Source: Nonomuraea guangzhouensis
Lineage (GTDB): Bacteria; Actinomycetota; Actinomycetes; Streptosporangiales; Streptosporangiaceae
Length of the DNA stretch: 64,000 bases
NCBI RefSeq assembly: GCF_019396345.1
Contig: NZ_JAHKRM010000024.1
Coordinates: forward strand, 1 to 64,000
Reading direction: 5' to 3'
Each line of letters opens with the position of its first letter. Within the stretch, counting starts at the first letter, position 1. The notes under the pieces were generated by a model that saw only the letters and a list, made by a program, of their open reading frames with translations, was not told the origin of the DNA and did not search any database. Shown one piece after another: positions 15,160-23,967 of this stretch. A program made the translations under genes and the position numbers.

Positions 15160-17571
15160 GTGGCTGGATTGGGCAGGGCCGGGCGGCGAAGAACACGGAC
15201 CGTGGGCGACGAGAACGGGTTACCGGAGTCGACCAGTGGCCGTCCGCGTCGACCGGCCGGTGGCCGCCGGCTGCCCCTGCGTACGGTGCTGATCATTGTG
15301 GTGTTCGTACCGACGGTGACTTTCGCCCCGCTGTTGGCTTCGGGCATGTACCAACTGTTCAGCCAGTGGCAGGCGGAGAAGGCCCAGATGGATCTGGCCA
15401 CCACTACCGTCGGCAGACCCGCCGCGAACCTGTTCTTCACCCTTGACCAGGAGCGGCGACTCACCGCGGAGGCACAGGCCGACCCCCGTAGCGGCGCCCG
15501 TGACGAGCTCGCCAAGCAGCGCGCGGTGACCGACAAGGCCGTGAGCGTCTTCCGTCCGCTGGCGGCTCTGGACGCCCCCGACGGCCAGGAGGGGCTCACC
15601 GAGGCCGTCACCCGGACCGTACGCAGCCTCGGCCCCCTCGACCAGCAGCGCCAGGCGGTGGACGGCGGTTCGGGCGGCGCGCAGAAGGCGTTCGACTTTT
15701 ACACCGGTGTCATCGAGGCCGACCTCGGCGTATTGACCGCCCTCAGCCACACCGAGCACGGCGAGGTGGGCACCAAGGCGCAGACACTGGTCGACCTCTT
15801 CTGGGTCATCGACATGCTCGGCCGCGAAGACGCCGTTCTGGCCCGCGGCTGGGACACCGGGCACCTGACGAAGGACGAGTGGGACCTGGTCGCCGACGCC
15901 ATCGGCACCAAGGAGCACCTCCTGCGGTCCCGGGTGGCCCCCAGCCTCCTGGCGAACGAGAGCCAGTACGGAACGCTGACGGCCAGCAAGGCGTGGCAGG
16001 CCATGACCGCTCTTGAGGAGCGGCTGGTCACCTCCGGGACCGGCGGCGAGAGCGGCCAGGTGTCGCTGCGCGAGGTCGGCGGCGCGTGGCGTTCCTCGGT
16101 GGACACGATCTCCCCGCAGCTGCTGGAAGTCCTCAGCCGCCGGCTCGAGAACGTCAGCCAGATCGGCTACGCGCACGCCCGCACACTCTTCGTGGTCTTC
16201 ATGAGCGTCAGCAGCGTGGGCCTGCTCGCCCTGATCCTGGTCGTGTTCACCAGCTGGCGCCTGACCGCCATCCTTCGGCGGCGCATCCTCCGCCTGCGCG
16301 AGGAGGCCCAGGAACTCCAGGAGCGGCTGCCCGATGTGGTCGCCCGGCTGGAGCGCGGCGAGGACGTCGACGTGGACGCGGAAGTACACATGGTCGAGCC
16401 CACTCCCGACGAGCTCGGCGAGCTCGGGCAGGCCCTCAACCTGGCCAGCCGCAGCGCGGTGCTCACTGCCGTACGGCAGGCCGAACAGCACCGTGGCTTC
16501 CAGCGCATGCTCCAGCGCATCGCCCGCCGTACCCAGATCCTCATCGGTCTTCAGCTGAAGAAGCTTGACGAGATGGAGCGCAAGCACGAGGACCCCGAGG
16601 TGCTGGAGGGCCTGTTCGACCTGGACCACCTCACCGCCCGGCTGCGCCGCTACGAGGAGAACCTGGTGATCCTCGGCGGCGGCCAGCCGCAGCGCCGCTG
16701 GCGCAAGCCGGTGCGCCTGCTCGATGTACTGCGCGCCGCCCAAGGCGAGGTCCAGGACTACCGACGGATCCTGATCGAGGTCCAGGGCGAGCCCTGGATA
16801 GCCGAGCGCGCGGTGGGACCGCTGGTCCACGTCCTGGCGGAGCTGATGGAGAACGCCACCGCCTTCTCCAAGCCACCGACCCCCGTCGAGGTACGGGCCG
16901 CACTGGTCAGCCGGGGCATCGCCGTGGAGATCGAGGACCGCGGCCTGGGCATGGAGCCCGAGCAGTACGTGGCCGCCAACGCCCTGATGCAGTCGCCGCC
17001 GCAGCTCGATGTGATGACCCACGCCGATGATGTGCGGCTCGGCCTGTACGTGGTCGCACGGCTCGCCGCGAGCCTGGGACTCAAGGTGACGCTGCGGACG
17101 TCGGCCTTCGGCGGCACCCGGGTCATCGTGCTGCTGCCGACGTCGCTGGTGGTGGAGCGCCCCCGGGTGGTACCCCAGCCGGCCGCGCCCCCCGAGGAGG
17201 CCCCCACCAGGCCGGAAAGCACCCCACCCGAGGAGGAGGCAGAGTTGCCGACTCGCTCCAGGGGACGCGCGATGGCACATGTGACAGCGCCCGCCGCCGA
17301 GTCTCCGGATCGGGGCGACGCACCCCAGGGCCCGCTCCCCCAGCGGGTACGCCAGGCGAGTCTGGTCACCGAGCTCAAAGTCCCGGCGGACAGGGACGAA
17401 CAGACCGACCAGGAGAACTGGGCCGTACGTGACCAACCCACCCGATCCAGTGCCACAATCGGTGCGTTCCAGAGGCAGTCCCGCAGGAGCCGGACCGGTG
17501 ACGACGCCTTCCAGCCCCGGCAGGACGGATCCCCCGAACCCGGTTCCCCTAGGACGGAAGATCGAGGATGA
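15160..17571 (+). CDS. cvnA: Conservon sensor-kinase-like protein CvnA (NIT domain)
   Basis: A membrane sensor of about 803 residues. Order: N-terminal TM helix (LRTVLIIVVFVPTVTFAPLL), an extracellular nitrate/nitrite-sensing (NIT) type helical domain to about residue 330, a second TM helix (LFVVFMSVSSVGLLALILVV), a HAMP-like linker and a GHKL ATPase domain with N-box LAELMENATAFS and IEDRGLGME. The last 150 residues are Pro/Glu-rich and disordered. Conservon CvnA proteins lack a partner response regulator and are thought to signal through the GTPase module encoded next. GTG 15160 has GAGGAG upstream; GTG 15142 is the alternative. It overlaps cvnB by ATGA. Confidence 0.9.
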   Translation: MAGLGRAGRRRTRTVGDENGLPESTSGRPRRPAGGRRLPLRTVLIIVVFVPTVTFAPLLASGMYQLFSQWQAEKAQMDLATTTVGRPAANLFFTLDQERRLTAEAQADPRSGARDELAKQRAVTDKAVSVFRPLAALDAPDGQEGLTEAVTRTVRSLGPLDQQRQAVDGGSGGAQKAFDFYTGVIEADLGVLTALSHTEHGEVGTKAQTLVDLFWVIDMLGREDAVLARGWDTGHLTKDEWDLVADAIGTKEHLLRSRVAPSLLANESQYGTLTASKAWQAMTALEERLVTSGTGGESGQVSLREVGGAWRSSVDTISPQLLEVLSRRLENVSQIGYAHARTLFVVFMSVSSVGLLALILVVFTSWRLTAILRRRILRLREEAQELQERLPDVVARLERGEDVDVDAEVHMVEPTPDELGELGQALNLASRSAVLTAVRQAEQHRGFQRMLQRIARRTQILIGLQLKKLDEMERKHEDPEVLEGLFDLDHLTARLRRYEENLVILGGGQPQRRWRKPVRLLDVLRAAQGEVQDYRRILIEVQGEPWIAERAVGPLVHVLAELMENATAFSKPPTPVEVRAALVSRGIAVEIEDRGLGMEPEQYVAANALMQSPPQLDVMTHADDVRLGLYVVARLAASLGLKVTLRTSAFGGTRVIVLLPTSLVVERPRVVPQPAAPPEEAPTRPESTPPEEEAELPTRSRGRAMAHVTAPAAESPDRGDAPQGPLPQRVRQASLVTELKVPADRDEQTDQENWAVRDQPTRSSATIGAFQRQSRRSRTGDDAFQPRQDGSPEPGSPRTEDRG

Positions 17572-17999
17572 CGCAGCGAACCACCGCCACCGACACAGAC
17601 CTGGACTGGCTCCTGGACGGCCTGGTCAATCAGGTCGCGGGCACCCGGCACGCCATCGTGCTGTCCGACGACGGCCTGGTGATCAGCCGGTCCCAGACCA
17701 TCGAACGCGCGGACGCCGAACGCCTCGCCGCGATCGCCACGGGCCAGCAGAGCCTGGCTCGCGGCGTCGGGCAACTCTTCAGCGGCGGACCGGTTCACCA
17801 GGTCATCATCGAGATGGCCGACCTGTGGCTGTTCATCACGTCCGCGGGCCGCGGCACCCATCTGGCCGTGGTCGCCTCCCAGGAGGTCGACGCCGAGCTG
17901 ATGGCCGTCGCGATGCACACCCTGGTCCAGCAGGTCGGCCAGAAGCTGGGGACCGACGCGCGCCACCCGCAGGCCGATGACGCGGGCGGACACGGATGA
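17568..17999 (+). CDS. cvnB: Conservon roadblock/LC7-domain protein CvnB
   Basis: A 143-residue roadblock/LC7 protein (DLDWLLDGLVNQVAGTRHAI, then VLSDDGLVISRS at about residues 9-42). Roadblock proteins of this group are related to MglB, the GTPase-activating partner of MglA, and in conservons probably regulate CvnD. Start and stop codons overlap cvnA and cvnC by 4 bp each, so the four proteins are made in a coupled manner. Length is normal. Confidence 0.92.
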   Translation: MTQRTTATDTDLDWLLDGLVNQVAGTRHAIVLSDDGLVISRSQTIERADAERLAAIATGQQSLARGVGQLFSGGPVHQVIIEMADLWLFITSAGRGTHLAVVASQEVDAELMAVAMHTLVQQVGQKLGTDARHPQADDAGGHG

Positions 18000-18394
18000 A
18001 ACACTGGACGGAGGGCTTCGACGACGCCGGCGCCGACGAATCCCTTGTCCGTCCCTATACGATCACCGGCGGACGCACCACCTCCGAACGGGACGACCTC
18101 ACGCTGATCACCCTGTTGACGGCGATCCCCGAGGTCTCTTCAGAGACCAGACACGGCCGCCGGAGACTGCAGCCGGAGCACCGCGCCATCCTCGCCATGT
18201 GCAAGCGCCCCCTGGCGGTGGCCGAAGTCGCCTCCGCGCTGAACCTCCCGGCGTCGGTGACCAAGATCCTCATCGGCGATCTGATCGATGCCAGTCAACT
18301 GCGCGCCCAGCCACCCTTGGCCTTCGCCAAAGCGGGCGGCCTTCCCGGTATGGCGATCCTTGAGGCGGTGAGGGATGGGCTACGCAACCTCTGA
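17996..18394 (+). CDS. cvnC: Conservon DUF742 protein CvnC
   Basis: A 132-residue DUF742 protein with the usual N-terminal motif VRPYTITGGRT and a C-terminal winged-helix-like part (MCKRPLAVAEVASALNLPAS, then VTKILIGDLI). DUF742 proteins occur almost only in conservons; the fold suggests DNA or protein binding, but the role is not established. It overlaps cvnB by 4 bp and cvnD by 20 bp. Confidence 0.92.
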   Translation: MKHWTEGFDDAGADESLVRPYTITGGRTTSERDDLTLITLLTAIPEVSSETRHGRRRLQPEHRAILAMCKRPLAVAEVASALNLPASVTKILIGDLIDASQLRAQPPLAFAKAGGLPGMAILEAVRDGLRNL

Positions 18395-18974
18395 CCACGG
18401 GGACGGTGCTCCCCTGGCAGTGAAGATCCTGGTCGCCGGCGGTTTCGGCGTCGGGAAGACGACGCTGGTCGGCGCGGTGAGCGAAGTCGCTCCGCTGCGT
18501 ACCGAGGAGTATCTGACCCATGCCAGCGTCGGCGTGGACGATCTAGACGGGCTGAGCGGCAAGTCCACCACGACCGTCGCGCTCGACTTCGGGCGCATCA
18601 CCCTCAACAGCCGGCTCGTGCTCTACCTGTTCGGCACCCCGGGGCAGGAACGCTTCTGGTTCATGTGGAACGACCTGGTCAACGGGGCGATGGGAGCGAT
18701 CGTCCTGGTCGACACCCGCCGGCTGGACGTGAGCTTCGCGTCGATCGACTTCTTCGAGAGCCGCCGGATCCCCTTCGTCGTCGGCGTGAACTGCTTCCAC
18801 GGCGTCAAGGACCGCACGCAGGAGGAGATCCGCAAGGCACTCGACCTCGATCCGCAGGTGCCGCTGGTGCTCTGTGACGCCCGCGACCGGACGGCGGGCC
18901 GCGACGTCCTGCTGGCGCTCGTCGACCACCTGATGGCCGCTCAGTCCCGCGTCGCGGCCCACCCCGTGGCCTGA
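18375..18974 (+). CDS. cvnD: Conservon Ras-like GTPase CvnD
   Basis: A 199-residue small GTPase. The P-loop is GGFGVGKT (residues 22-29), a switch Thr lies in the region around residues 55-62, and the switch II region reads YLFGTPGQERFWFMWNDL, where GTPGQ replaces the usual DxxGQ as in the MglA/conservon group. G4-like residues are present in VGVNCFHG. The protein probably cycles GTP in response to CvnA/CvnB and acts at the membrane. It ends the operon; the next gene is on the opposite strand. Confidence 0.93.
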   Translation: MGYATSDHGDGAPLAVKILVAGGFGVGKTTLVGAVSEVAPLRTEEYLTHASVGVDDLDGLSGKSTTTVALDFGRITLNSRLVLYLFGTPGQERFWFMWNDLVNGAMGAIVLVDTRRLDVSFASIDFFESRRIPFVVGVNCFHGVKDRTQEEIRKALDLDPQVPLVLCDARDRTAGRDVLLALVDHLMAAQSRVAAHPVA

Positions 18975-18986
18975 CCGAGCCGCCCG

Positions 18987-20012
18987 TCAAGGGGTCCAGG
19001 TCGTGGACAGCAGGGTGGGCACGACGCCTTGCTTGGCCGTCACGAGGACGAGGACCGGCGCGTTCATGGGCGCCGGGAGCTCGAGCTCGGTGATGTTGCC
19101 GCTCGTCGACTGGATCAGCGGCGCCAGGTCGCCGTCCTGAACGCTCAGGACCTGCTGTACGGTCGGCGCGCCCGCTCTGAAGGTCCAGCCGCTGCCCCCG
19201 GGCCGGGCCTTCCGGATCAGCGCGCGGACTCGCCTGCCCGATGTGGCCTCCGCCCTGCTGTCCAGGCGGACGGTCAGGGTGCCCCCCGAGCCGAAGACGC
19301 CCGGCGGCGTGGGGTTGACGACGAGCAGGCCGGAGCGGAGGGAGCGGCTCTCACGGTCACGGCGGCCGGTCAAGCCGCCGCAGCTGATCAGGGAGGAGTC
19401 CTCGCTGCCCGCGCCGTTCCACGTCTGGCGGGCGGCGGCGATGGCCTGGCCCTCCGCCGGGCTCACGGCGAAGGTCACGCTGTCGATGCGCAGCCCGGCT
19501 ACGCCGTCTTCCATGACGGATCCCGCCACGGCTTCGCGGAGCGCGCCGGAAACGCCGCGGCCCTCCATGATGTCCAGCGCCTCGATACAGATCAGACCAT
19601 CGTCCGGCATCTCCTCGGGCAGCAGGTCGAAGACGACCACGCTCCTCTTGATGCGGCTGCCGGCCTTCAGCAGCACGCATTGGCGCAGCCGCCCCTGGGA
19701 GCGGACCTGGATGAGCCGGGGCAGGCCCTTGGCGGCCTCCGCCGTGTCCGTCTCCTCCTCGTGCCAACCGGGCACCGACTTGGCGTCCACGGCCAGCGTG
19801 ACCGTGACCCGCAGTCGGCGGCCCGCGGCGGCCACCTTGAAGCCGGCCAGTCCCGACCGCTCGAACCGGCCCACGATCTGGACGCCACGATGCAACTGGT
19901 CGGCCACCTGTAGCGCCGCCGTCTGGCCGCCGGCGATCTCGATCGGCACCTCGCAGGGAACGACGAGCCGGTCGAAGTCGGTGGCGGTGCCGGCGATCGG
20001 CGATGTGCTCAT
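18987..20012 (-). CDS. Hypothetical protein co-expressed with a glycosyltransferase-like protein
   Basis: A 341-residue soluble protein of unrecognised family, beta-rich, with LVVPCEVPIEIAGGQTAALQ at the start and QVLSVQDGDLAPLIQSTSGN near the end. The open frame extends to 20486, but that part is antisense-like; I choose ATG 20012, which has GAGGAG upstream and overlaps the previous gene's stop (ATGA). Tight coupling to the 20009-21676 gene suggests a joint role, perhaps glycan or surface polymer metabolism, but nothing in this protein proves that. It converges on the conservon. Confidence 0.7.
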   Translation of the reverse strand: MSTSPIAGTATDFDRLVVPCEVPIEIAGGQTAALQVADQLHRGVQIVGRFERSGLAGFKVAAAGRRLRVTVTLAVDAKSVPGWHEEETDTAEAAKGLPRLIQVRSQGRLRQCVLLKAGSRIKRSVVVFDLLPEEMPDDGLICIEALDIMEGRGVSGALREAVAGSVMEDGVAGLRIDSVTFAVSPAEGQAIAAARQTWNGAGSEDSSLISCGGLTGRRDRESRSLRSGLLVVNPTPPGVFGSGGTLTVRLDSRAEATSGRRVRALIRKARPGGSGWTFRAGAPTVQQVLSVQDGDLAPLIQSTSGNITELELPAPMNAPVLVLVTAKQGVVPTLLSTTWTP

Positions 20013-21676
20013 GACGCGCTCCTCGAAGCGGCCAAGGCCGCGGCGAACCCACTGGAATCCTGGACGTCGAACCGGCTCAGCAGCGGGTCGCGCCGCTCCC
20101 ACATCCTGCGTATCGAGCAGTAGAGCGGGTCGCCGTCGCGCTCCACGTGCCGCAGGCCGGCGATGAGCGTACTCAGGTACTCGTTGCCCGCCCCGACCTC
20201 CCAGTGCGGCACCAGCGGCGATGGCACGTCGGCACCGCTGCGGTAGAGCCAGAGCCACAGCCGGGCCCGCTCCCGCTGCTCGGCCCCCAGGATGGACTCG
20301 CCCTTCGCGTGCTTGGCGACGGCCTCGCCGAGCAGCCGCCAATAGTCGTCCCGCGTCTGGGCGACGTGCGACAGCCCGCATCCGCTCCACTCGGACCAAC
20401 CGGCCTGGATGACCGGGATGCCGAAAGCGGGCAACTCGCTGGAGACGCTCCCGCGGACCGTCACCCCTACCTCGGTCACGCTCCACAGCACGTTCTTCGA
20501 CAGTGCCAGGCTGGGCATGAACGCCATGTGCGCACGCGCTGAATGGCGTTCCGCGACCGAGGCGAAATGGCCGGTCGTGTCATACCGGAACTGGCTCGGA
20601 TGATCCAGGAAGAGCCAGTTCACACCGTCGTTCGCGGCGGCGAAGTCCGCGGTCTCCTCGAACCATCGCGCCAGGTCATCGAACAGCTCCCTGTTGGTGC
20701 CGAGAGCGTCGGAGACGGCATGGTGGAAGACGGTGAACACCGGCAGGTCCGGGTCGATCCCGAAACGTTCGCACGCGTGCTGGCGGATCTGGCGCCGCTC
20801 CGTTTCGGTACGCAGTTCGAAATCGCTCACGTTCCCGGCCCGCCACCAGCTCGGCCTGCCGAGGTTGACTTTCGCCCGCCACGCCAGGAACTCCGCGCTC
20901 GGCTTGATGAGATCCCGGTTCGACCAGACGAACTCCTCGAAATACTCGGCGATCTGGCAGGTCAGCTCTTCCCGGAACGTGCCGAGCCCCCTGCGCCGCT
21001 CCGGGAAGAGCGCGTACGCCTTCAAGGTCCCGGTGCTCTGTACATGCACGACCGGGACCTCCCGGCGGATGGCCGTATCGACCGCCAGCCCCCACTGGTC
21101 GTAGTCGACATGGCTGGTGACCAGCGCGTCCGGCGACAGCTCGGCGAACAGCCGGTCGTAGACGGCGGAAAGGGCTCTGGTACGGCTGCGCCGCGGTCGA
21201 TGCCAAGGCTCTTCGGCGTCCGGCAGCCGCGGCACCCGGCCCAGCCGGATCAGCGTCGCCTTTTCCACGGCGGCCACCGTCTCGGGGTCACTCACCTCTG
21301 TCGGGCTGTCACCTCGGTCGGCGCTCGGGCTGTCACCTCGGTCGGACAGGTGGCGATTCACGAGGTCGTGCACGTCGAACACCTTGGCGGCACCGAACGC
21401 CTCGGACAGCCGCCGAATCCGCTCGACGTCGAACTGCTCCCAAAGCACCTCGTTCCACTCCCGGTCCATGCCGGTGAGCACGACCAGCCGGGCCGACCTC
21501 AGGTCGCAGATCGCGTTCGCCACCAGAAGGTTGCGCACGATGACCCTGATGTCCTCGTGGAACGCCTCTGCCACGACCACCGGCCCACTGTCATCCCGAG
21601 GAGGGCGATGCTCCCAATATGACCGGGCAGCGATGAGCAGGCGGTCGAACTGCTCGTCATCCCCGACAAGGTTCAT
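20009..21676 (-). CDS. Capsule-polysaccharide/GT-B-like protein (putative glycosyltransferase)
   Basis: About 555 residues. The middle reads like the first Rossmann half of KpsS-type or CDP-glycerol-type enzymes (DALVTSHVDYDQWGLAVDTA, then REVPVVHVQSTGTLKAY). The C-terminal half contains FTVFHHAVSDALGTNRELFD, WLFLDHPSQFRY and SSELPAFGIPVIQAGWSEWS, the acceptor/donor-site style of such transferases. Substrate unknown. I choose ATG 21676, which has GGGGGAG upstream, over ATG 21697. A 24-bp tandem duplication adds an 8-residue repeat (DRGDSPSA) at about residue 120. It is the first gene of a two-gene operon. Confidence 0.65.
   Translation of the reverse strand: MNLVGDDEQFDRLLIAARSYWEHRPPRDDSGPVVVAEAFHEDIRVIVRNLLVANAICDLRSARLVVLTGMDREWNEVLWEQFDVERIRRLSEAFGAAKVFDVHDLVNRHLSDRGDSPSADRGDSPTEVSDPETVAAVEKATLIRLGRVPRLPDAEEPWHRPRRSRTRALSAVYDRLFAELSPDALVTSHVDYDQWGLAVDTAIRREVPVVHVQSTGTLKAYALFPERRRGLGTFREELTCQIAEYFEEFVWSNRDLIKPSAEFLAWRAKVNLGRPSWWRAGNVSDFELRTETERRQIRQHACERFGIDPDLPVFTVFHHAVSDALGTNRELFDDLARWFEETADFAAANDGVNWLFLDHPSQFRYDTTGHFASVAERHSARAHMAFMPSLALSKNVLWSVTEVGVTVRGSVSSELPAFGIPVIQAGWSEWSGCGLSHVAQTRDDYWRLLGEAVAKHAKGESILGAEQRERARLWLWLYRSGADVPSPLVPHWEVGAGNEYLSTLIAGLRHVERDGDPLYCSIRRMWERRDPLLSRFDVQDSSGFAAALAASRSAS
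21301..21348. repeat. 24-bp tandem duplication inside the glycosyltransferase-like gene
   Basis: Two tandem copies (21301-21324 and 21325-21348) are identical over their first 21 bases. They encode repeated RGDSP in a charged linker and keep the frame. It is probably a recent slippage event. Confidence 0.85.
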
Positions 21677-21789
21677 GATCTCTCCCCCGATCAGCAAGGC
21701 CGCGTCGACCCTGGCAGACCGGAGAACGAAGCATCGTGGCCTTTGCCACTACCTCGCGTGATCCTTGCCGCGAAATGGTTCCGCGCTCG

Positions 21790-23007
21790 CTACTGACGTC
21801 GTTCGTGGAAGGTACGCCGTAGGTCTTCGACCCACTCGTCCGGGATCTCCCACGGGATGAAATGCCCGCCGTGGTCATGAGCGGTGATGTTGACGTGGTT
21901 GTACCAAGCGGCGCGATCGCTGTCGAGGAAGCTCTTCACCCGCTCTTCGCCGGTCGTCACGCCGGGCGGATTCTCGTAGCCGACGAAGGTGATGCCCGTG
22001 GGGGCCTCGATCACCGGCCGGCGGTCATGCGACGGGGTCCACGGGTAGCGGTTGTTGTTGGCGTACGTACGGATCGAGGTGTCGATGGCGTTGCCCGCCC
22101 AGTAGATCGTCGCGTGGGTGAGGAGATCGTCCCTGGTGAACACGCTTTCCACGTCCCCGTGGCTGTCGGACCAGGTCGTCCAACGTTCCAGCATCCAGGC
22201 GAGCATGCCGACCGGAGAGTCGGCCAGTCCGTAACCGAGCGTGGCCGAGTCGAGCATGTGCGCTGCCAGGTGGACGGCGAAGCGCTTTTCGAAGGCCATG
22301 AGCCGCTCGTGGTCGGCCGGCGGCAGGTTCTCCGGGACGGGTCTGCCGCCGCTGATGTCCCAGGCGCGCTCGCCGTTGAAGAACGTGAGTTTCAGCGCGG
22401 ACCCGATGTGGATCGCGTAGAGCTCGTCGGCGTACTTGTGCCCGAGCTGCCCGGTGACCAGCGCGCCGACGTCACAGCCGCCGGCCGCGTACTTCTCGTA
22501 CCCGAGGACACCGGTCATCAGCTCGTGCCAGACGTCGGCGATCTTCCAGAAGTTCATGTCCGGGTGATTCGTCAGCGGTGTCGAGAATCCGAAGCCGGGC
22601 AGCGACGGCACGATCACGTCGAACGCGTCCGCCGGATCGGCTCCGAACGCGGCCGGGTCGGCGAGCGGGTCGATGACCTTGGACCAGTGCCAGAACGTCC
22701 ACGGCCAGCCGTGGCTGAGGATCAGCGGCACCGGATTCGGCCCGACGCCGGGCTTACGCATGAAGTGGACCGGCACTCCGCCGACGTCGACGCGGTAGTG
22801 CTCGTAGGCGTTGATCGCGCGCTCGGCGGCGCGCCAGTCGAAACCGTCCGCCCAGTACGCCACGAGCTTCTGCAGGTACGAGCGGCGCACCCCGTAGTAG
22901 CCGTCGTCATTGCCAGCGTCCAGCGGCCACTTGGTCGCGGTCAGTCTGCGACGCAGGTCGTCAAGCACCTCGTCGGACACGTGGAGCGGCGTCGGCTCAA
23001 GGGGCAC
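21790..23007 (-). CDS. Epoxide hydrolase (alpha/beta-hydrolase with EHN domain)
   Basis: A 405-residue epoxide hydrolase. The N-terminal EHN domain occupies residues 1-95 (VSDEVLDDLRRRLTATKWPL). The oxyanion-hole motif HGWP lies at 99-102. The nucleophile elbow reads GGCDVGA with Asp179; the typical sequence is GGDxG, so one residue is inserted or shifted. The catalytic His is in HDHGGHFIP near the C-terminus. The enzyme adds water to epoxides to give diols; the natural substrate is unknown. It follows the MarR gene with a 14-bp gap, so MarR probably controls it. Confidence 0.9.
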   Translation of the reverse strand: MPLEPTPLHVSDEVLDDLRRRLTATKWPLDAGNDDGYYGVRRSYLQKLVAYWADGFDWRAAERAINAYEHYRVDVGGVPVHFMRKPGVGPNPVPLILSHGWPWTFWHWSKVIDPLADPAAFGADPADAFDVIVPSLPGFGFSTPLTNHPDMNFWKIADVWHELMTGVLGYEKYAAGGCDVGALVTGQLGHKYADELYAIHIGSALKLTFFNGERAWDISGGRPVPENLPPADHERLMAFEKRFAVHLAAHMLDSATLGYGLADSPVGMLAWMLERWTTWSDSHGDVESVFTRDDLLTHATIYWAGNAIDTSIRTYANNNRYPWTPSHDRRPVIEAPTGITFVGYENPPGVTTGEERVKSFLDSDRAAWYNHVNITAHDHGGHFIPWEIPDEWVEDLRRTFHERRQ

Positions 23008-23021
23008 GATTGTCTCCTCAT

Positions 23022-23471
23022 CTAGTCGCCCGCGACGTCGGACGCCGCGATCTCGGTCAGACGCGCCAGGACACGCGCCGACCCGGCGAGCACCTCACGC
23101 TCTTGGTCGTTCAGCCGGTCCACGAGACGTGCCAGGTTCGCCACCCGGTCCGCGTGACGAGACCGAACAATTCGCCCGCCCTCTTCGGTAAGAGACAGCA
23201 GCACAGCACGGCCGTCGCTCGGGTCCGGGCGGCGGGACACCAGCCCGTCTCGCTCAAGCTTCGCGACCAGGCTCGTGAGCGCCGGCTGCTTCAGCTGCTC
23301 CGTGGCCGTCAGATCGGTCAGGCGCAGCGGCCCCTTCCGCGACAGGGTGTGGAGCACGGACAACGTGGAGAAGTTGAGCCTCCGGACCGACGGGAGCCGG
23401 ATGAAGACCGTGTTGAAGTCCTCGATCGCGGTGGCCAGCTCGTCGACGTTCAGTGGGTGATCCACACCCAC
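23022..23471 (-). CDS. MarR-family transcriptional regulator
   Basis: A 149-residue winged-helix regulator. The recognition region LTDLTATEQLKQPALTSLVA is followed by the wing VSRRPDPSDGRAVLLSLTEE, the MarR DxR signature. It is likely a repressor of the epoxide hydrolase operon, released by a small aromatic or epoxide-related ligand (inference). The minus-strand TATAAT (23473-23478) lies almost on the start codons GTG 23471 and GTG 23465. If used as a -10, transcription would begin near 23466, so a leaderless start at 23465 is plausible. Confidence 0.9.
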   Translation of the reverse strand: MGVDHPLNVDELATAIEDFNTVFIRLPSVRRLNFSTLSVLHTLSRKGPLRLTDLTATEQLKQPALTSLVAKLERDGLVSRRPDPSDGRAVLLSLTEEGGRIVRSRHADRVANLARLVDRLNDQEREVLAGSARVLARLTEIAASDVAGD

Positions 23472-23474
23472 ATT

Positions 23475-23484
23475 ATATCGATAT
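23475..23484. promoter_or_regulatory. Probable MarR operator over the marR promoter
   Basis: ATATCGATAT is a perfect palindrome in an AT-rich island, overlapping the minus-strand -10-like TATAAT (23473-23478). MarR proteins often bind such short symmetric AT-rich sites over their own promoter, so autoregulation is likely. Confidence 0.55.
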
Positions 23485-23499
23485 TTGATGTAAATCCGC

Positions 23500-23928
23500 T
23501 CAGGCGAAGTCCTCGGGGGTGAATTCCTTGGGCTCCACGAGGACCAGCCAGTTGCCCGTGTTGTCGCGCATCACGGCCTCGACGCCGTACGGGCGGTCGG
23601 ACGGCTCCTGGAGGAAGGTCACGCCCTTGGCGCTCAGCTCCTGATAGGTCTTGCGGCAGTCATCGACCCGCAGGCCGAGGCCGCCCATCTGGCCCTTTTC
23701 GAGCTGCCGCCGGATGAAGTCGGCGGCGTCGGCGTCGAGCGGCGGTCCGGGGGTCATCAGGGTGACCTCGAGTTCGGACTGGCTGGGGTGGCCGATGGTG
23801 ACCCAGCGGAAACCCTCTCCCATGGTGACGTCGGTGCGGAGCTCGAAGCCGAGGTTCTCGATGTAGAAGTCGCGGGCCTTGTCCTGGTCGAGGCAGTAGA
23901 CGGTGACCAGCGAGATGTTGGTAATCAT
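23500..23928 (-). CDS. VOC-family (glyoxalase/bleomycin-resistance fold) protein
   Basis: A 142-residue protein of the vicinal-oxygen-chelate superfamily. Two beta-alpha-beta-beta-beta modules are visible: YCLDQDKARDFYIENLGFEL in the first, GLGLRVDDCRKTYQELSAKG in the second, ending with DNTGNWLVLVEP. Members include dioxygenases, isomerases and antibiotic-binding proteins; this sequence does not tell which. It follows the AraC gene by 39 bp on the same strand and may be part of that operon. Confidence 0.85.
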   Translation of the reverse strand: MITNISLVTVYCLDQDKARDFYIENLGFELRTDVTMGEGFRWVTIGHPSQSELEVTLMTPGPPLDADAADFIRRQLEKGQMGGLGLRVDDCRKTYQELSAKGVTFLQEPSDRPYGVEAVMRDNTGNWLVLVEPKEFTPEDFA

Positions 23929-23967
23929 GTGAGTACGGTATGCGGCGACCCGCGGCGACCGCTTCTT

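Noticed and set aside
15220..17436. 738-residue minus-strand frame
   Set aside because: Fully antisense to cvnA, with composition produced by the third-position GC of the real gene.
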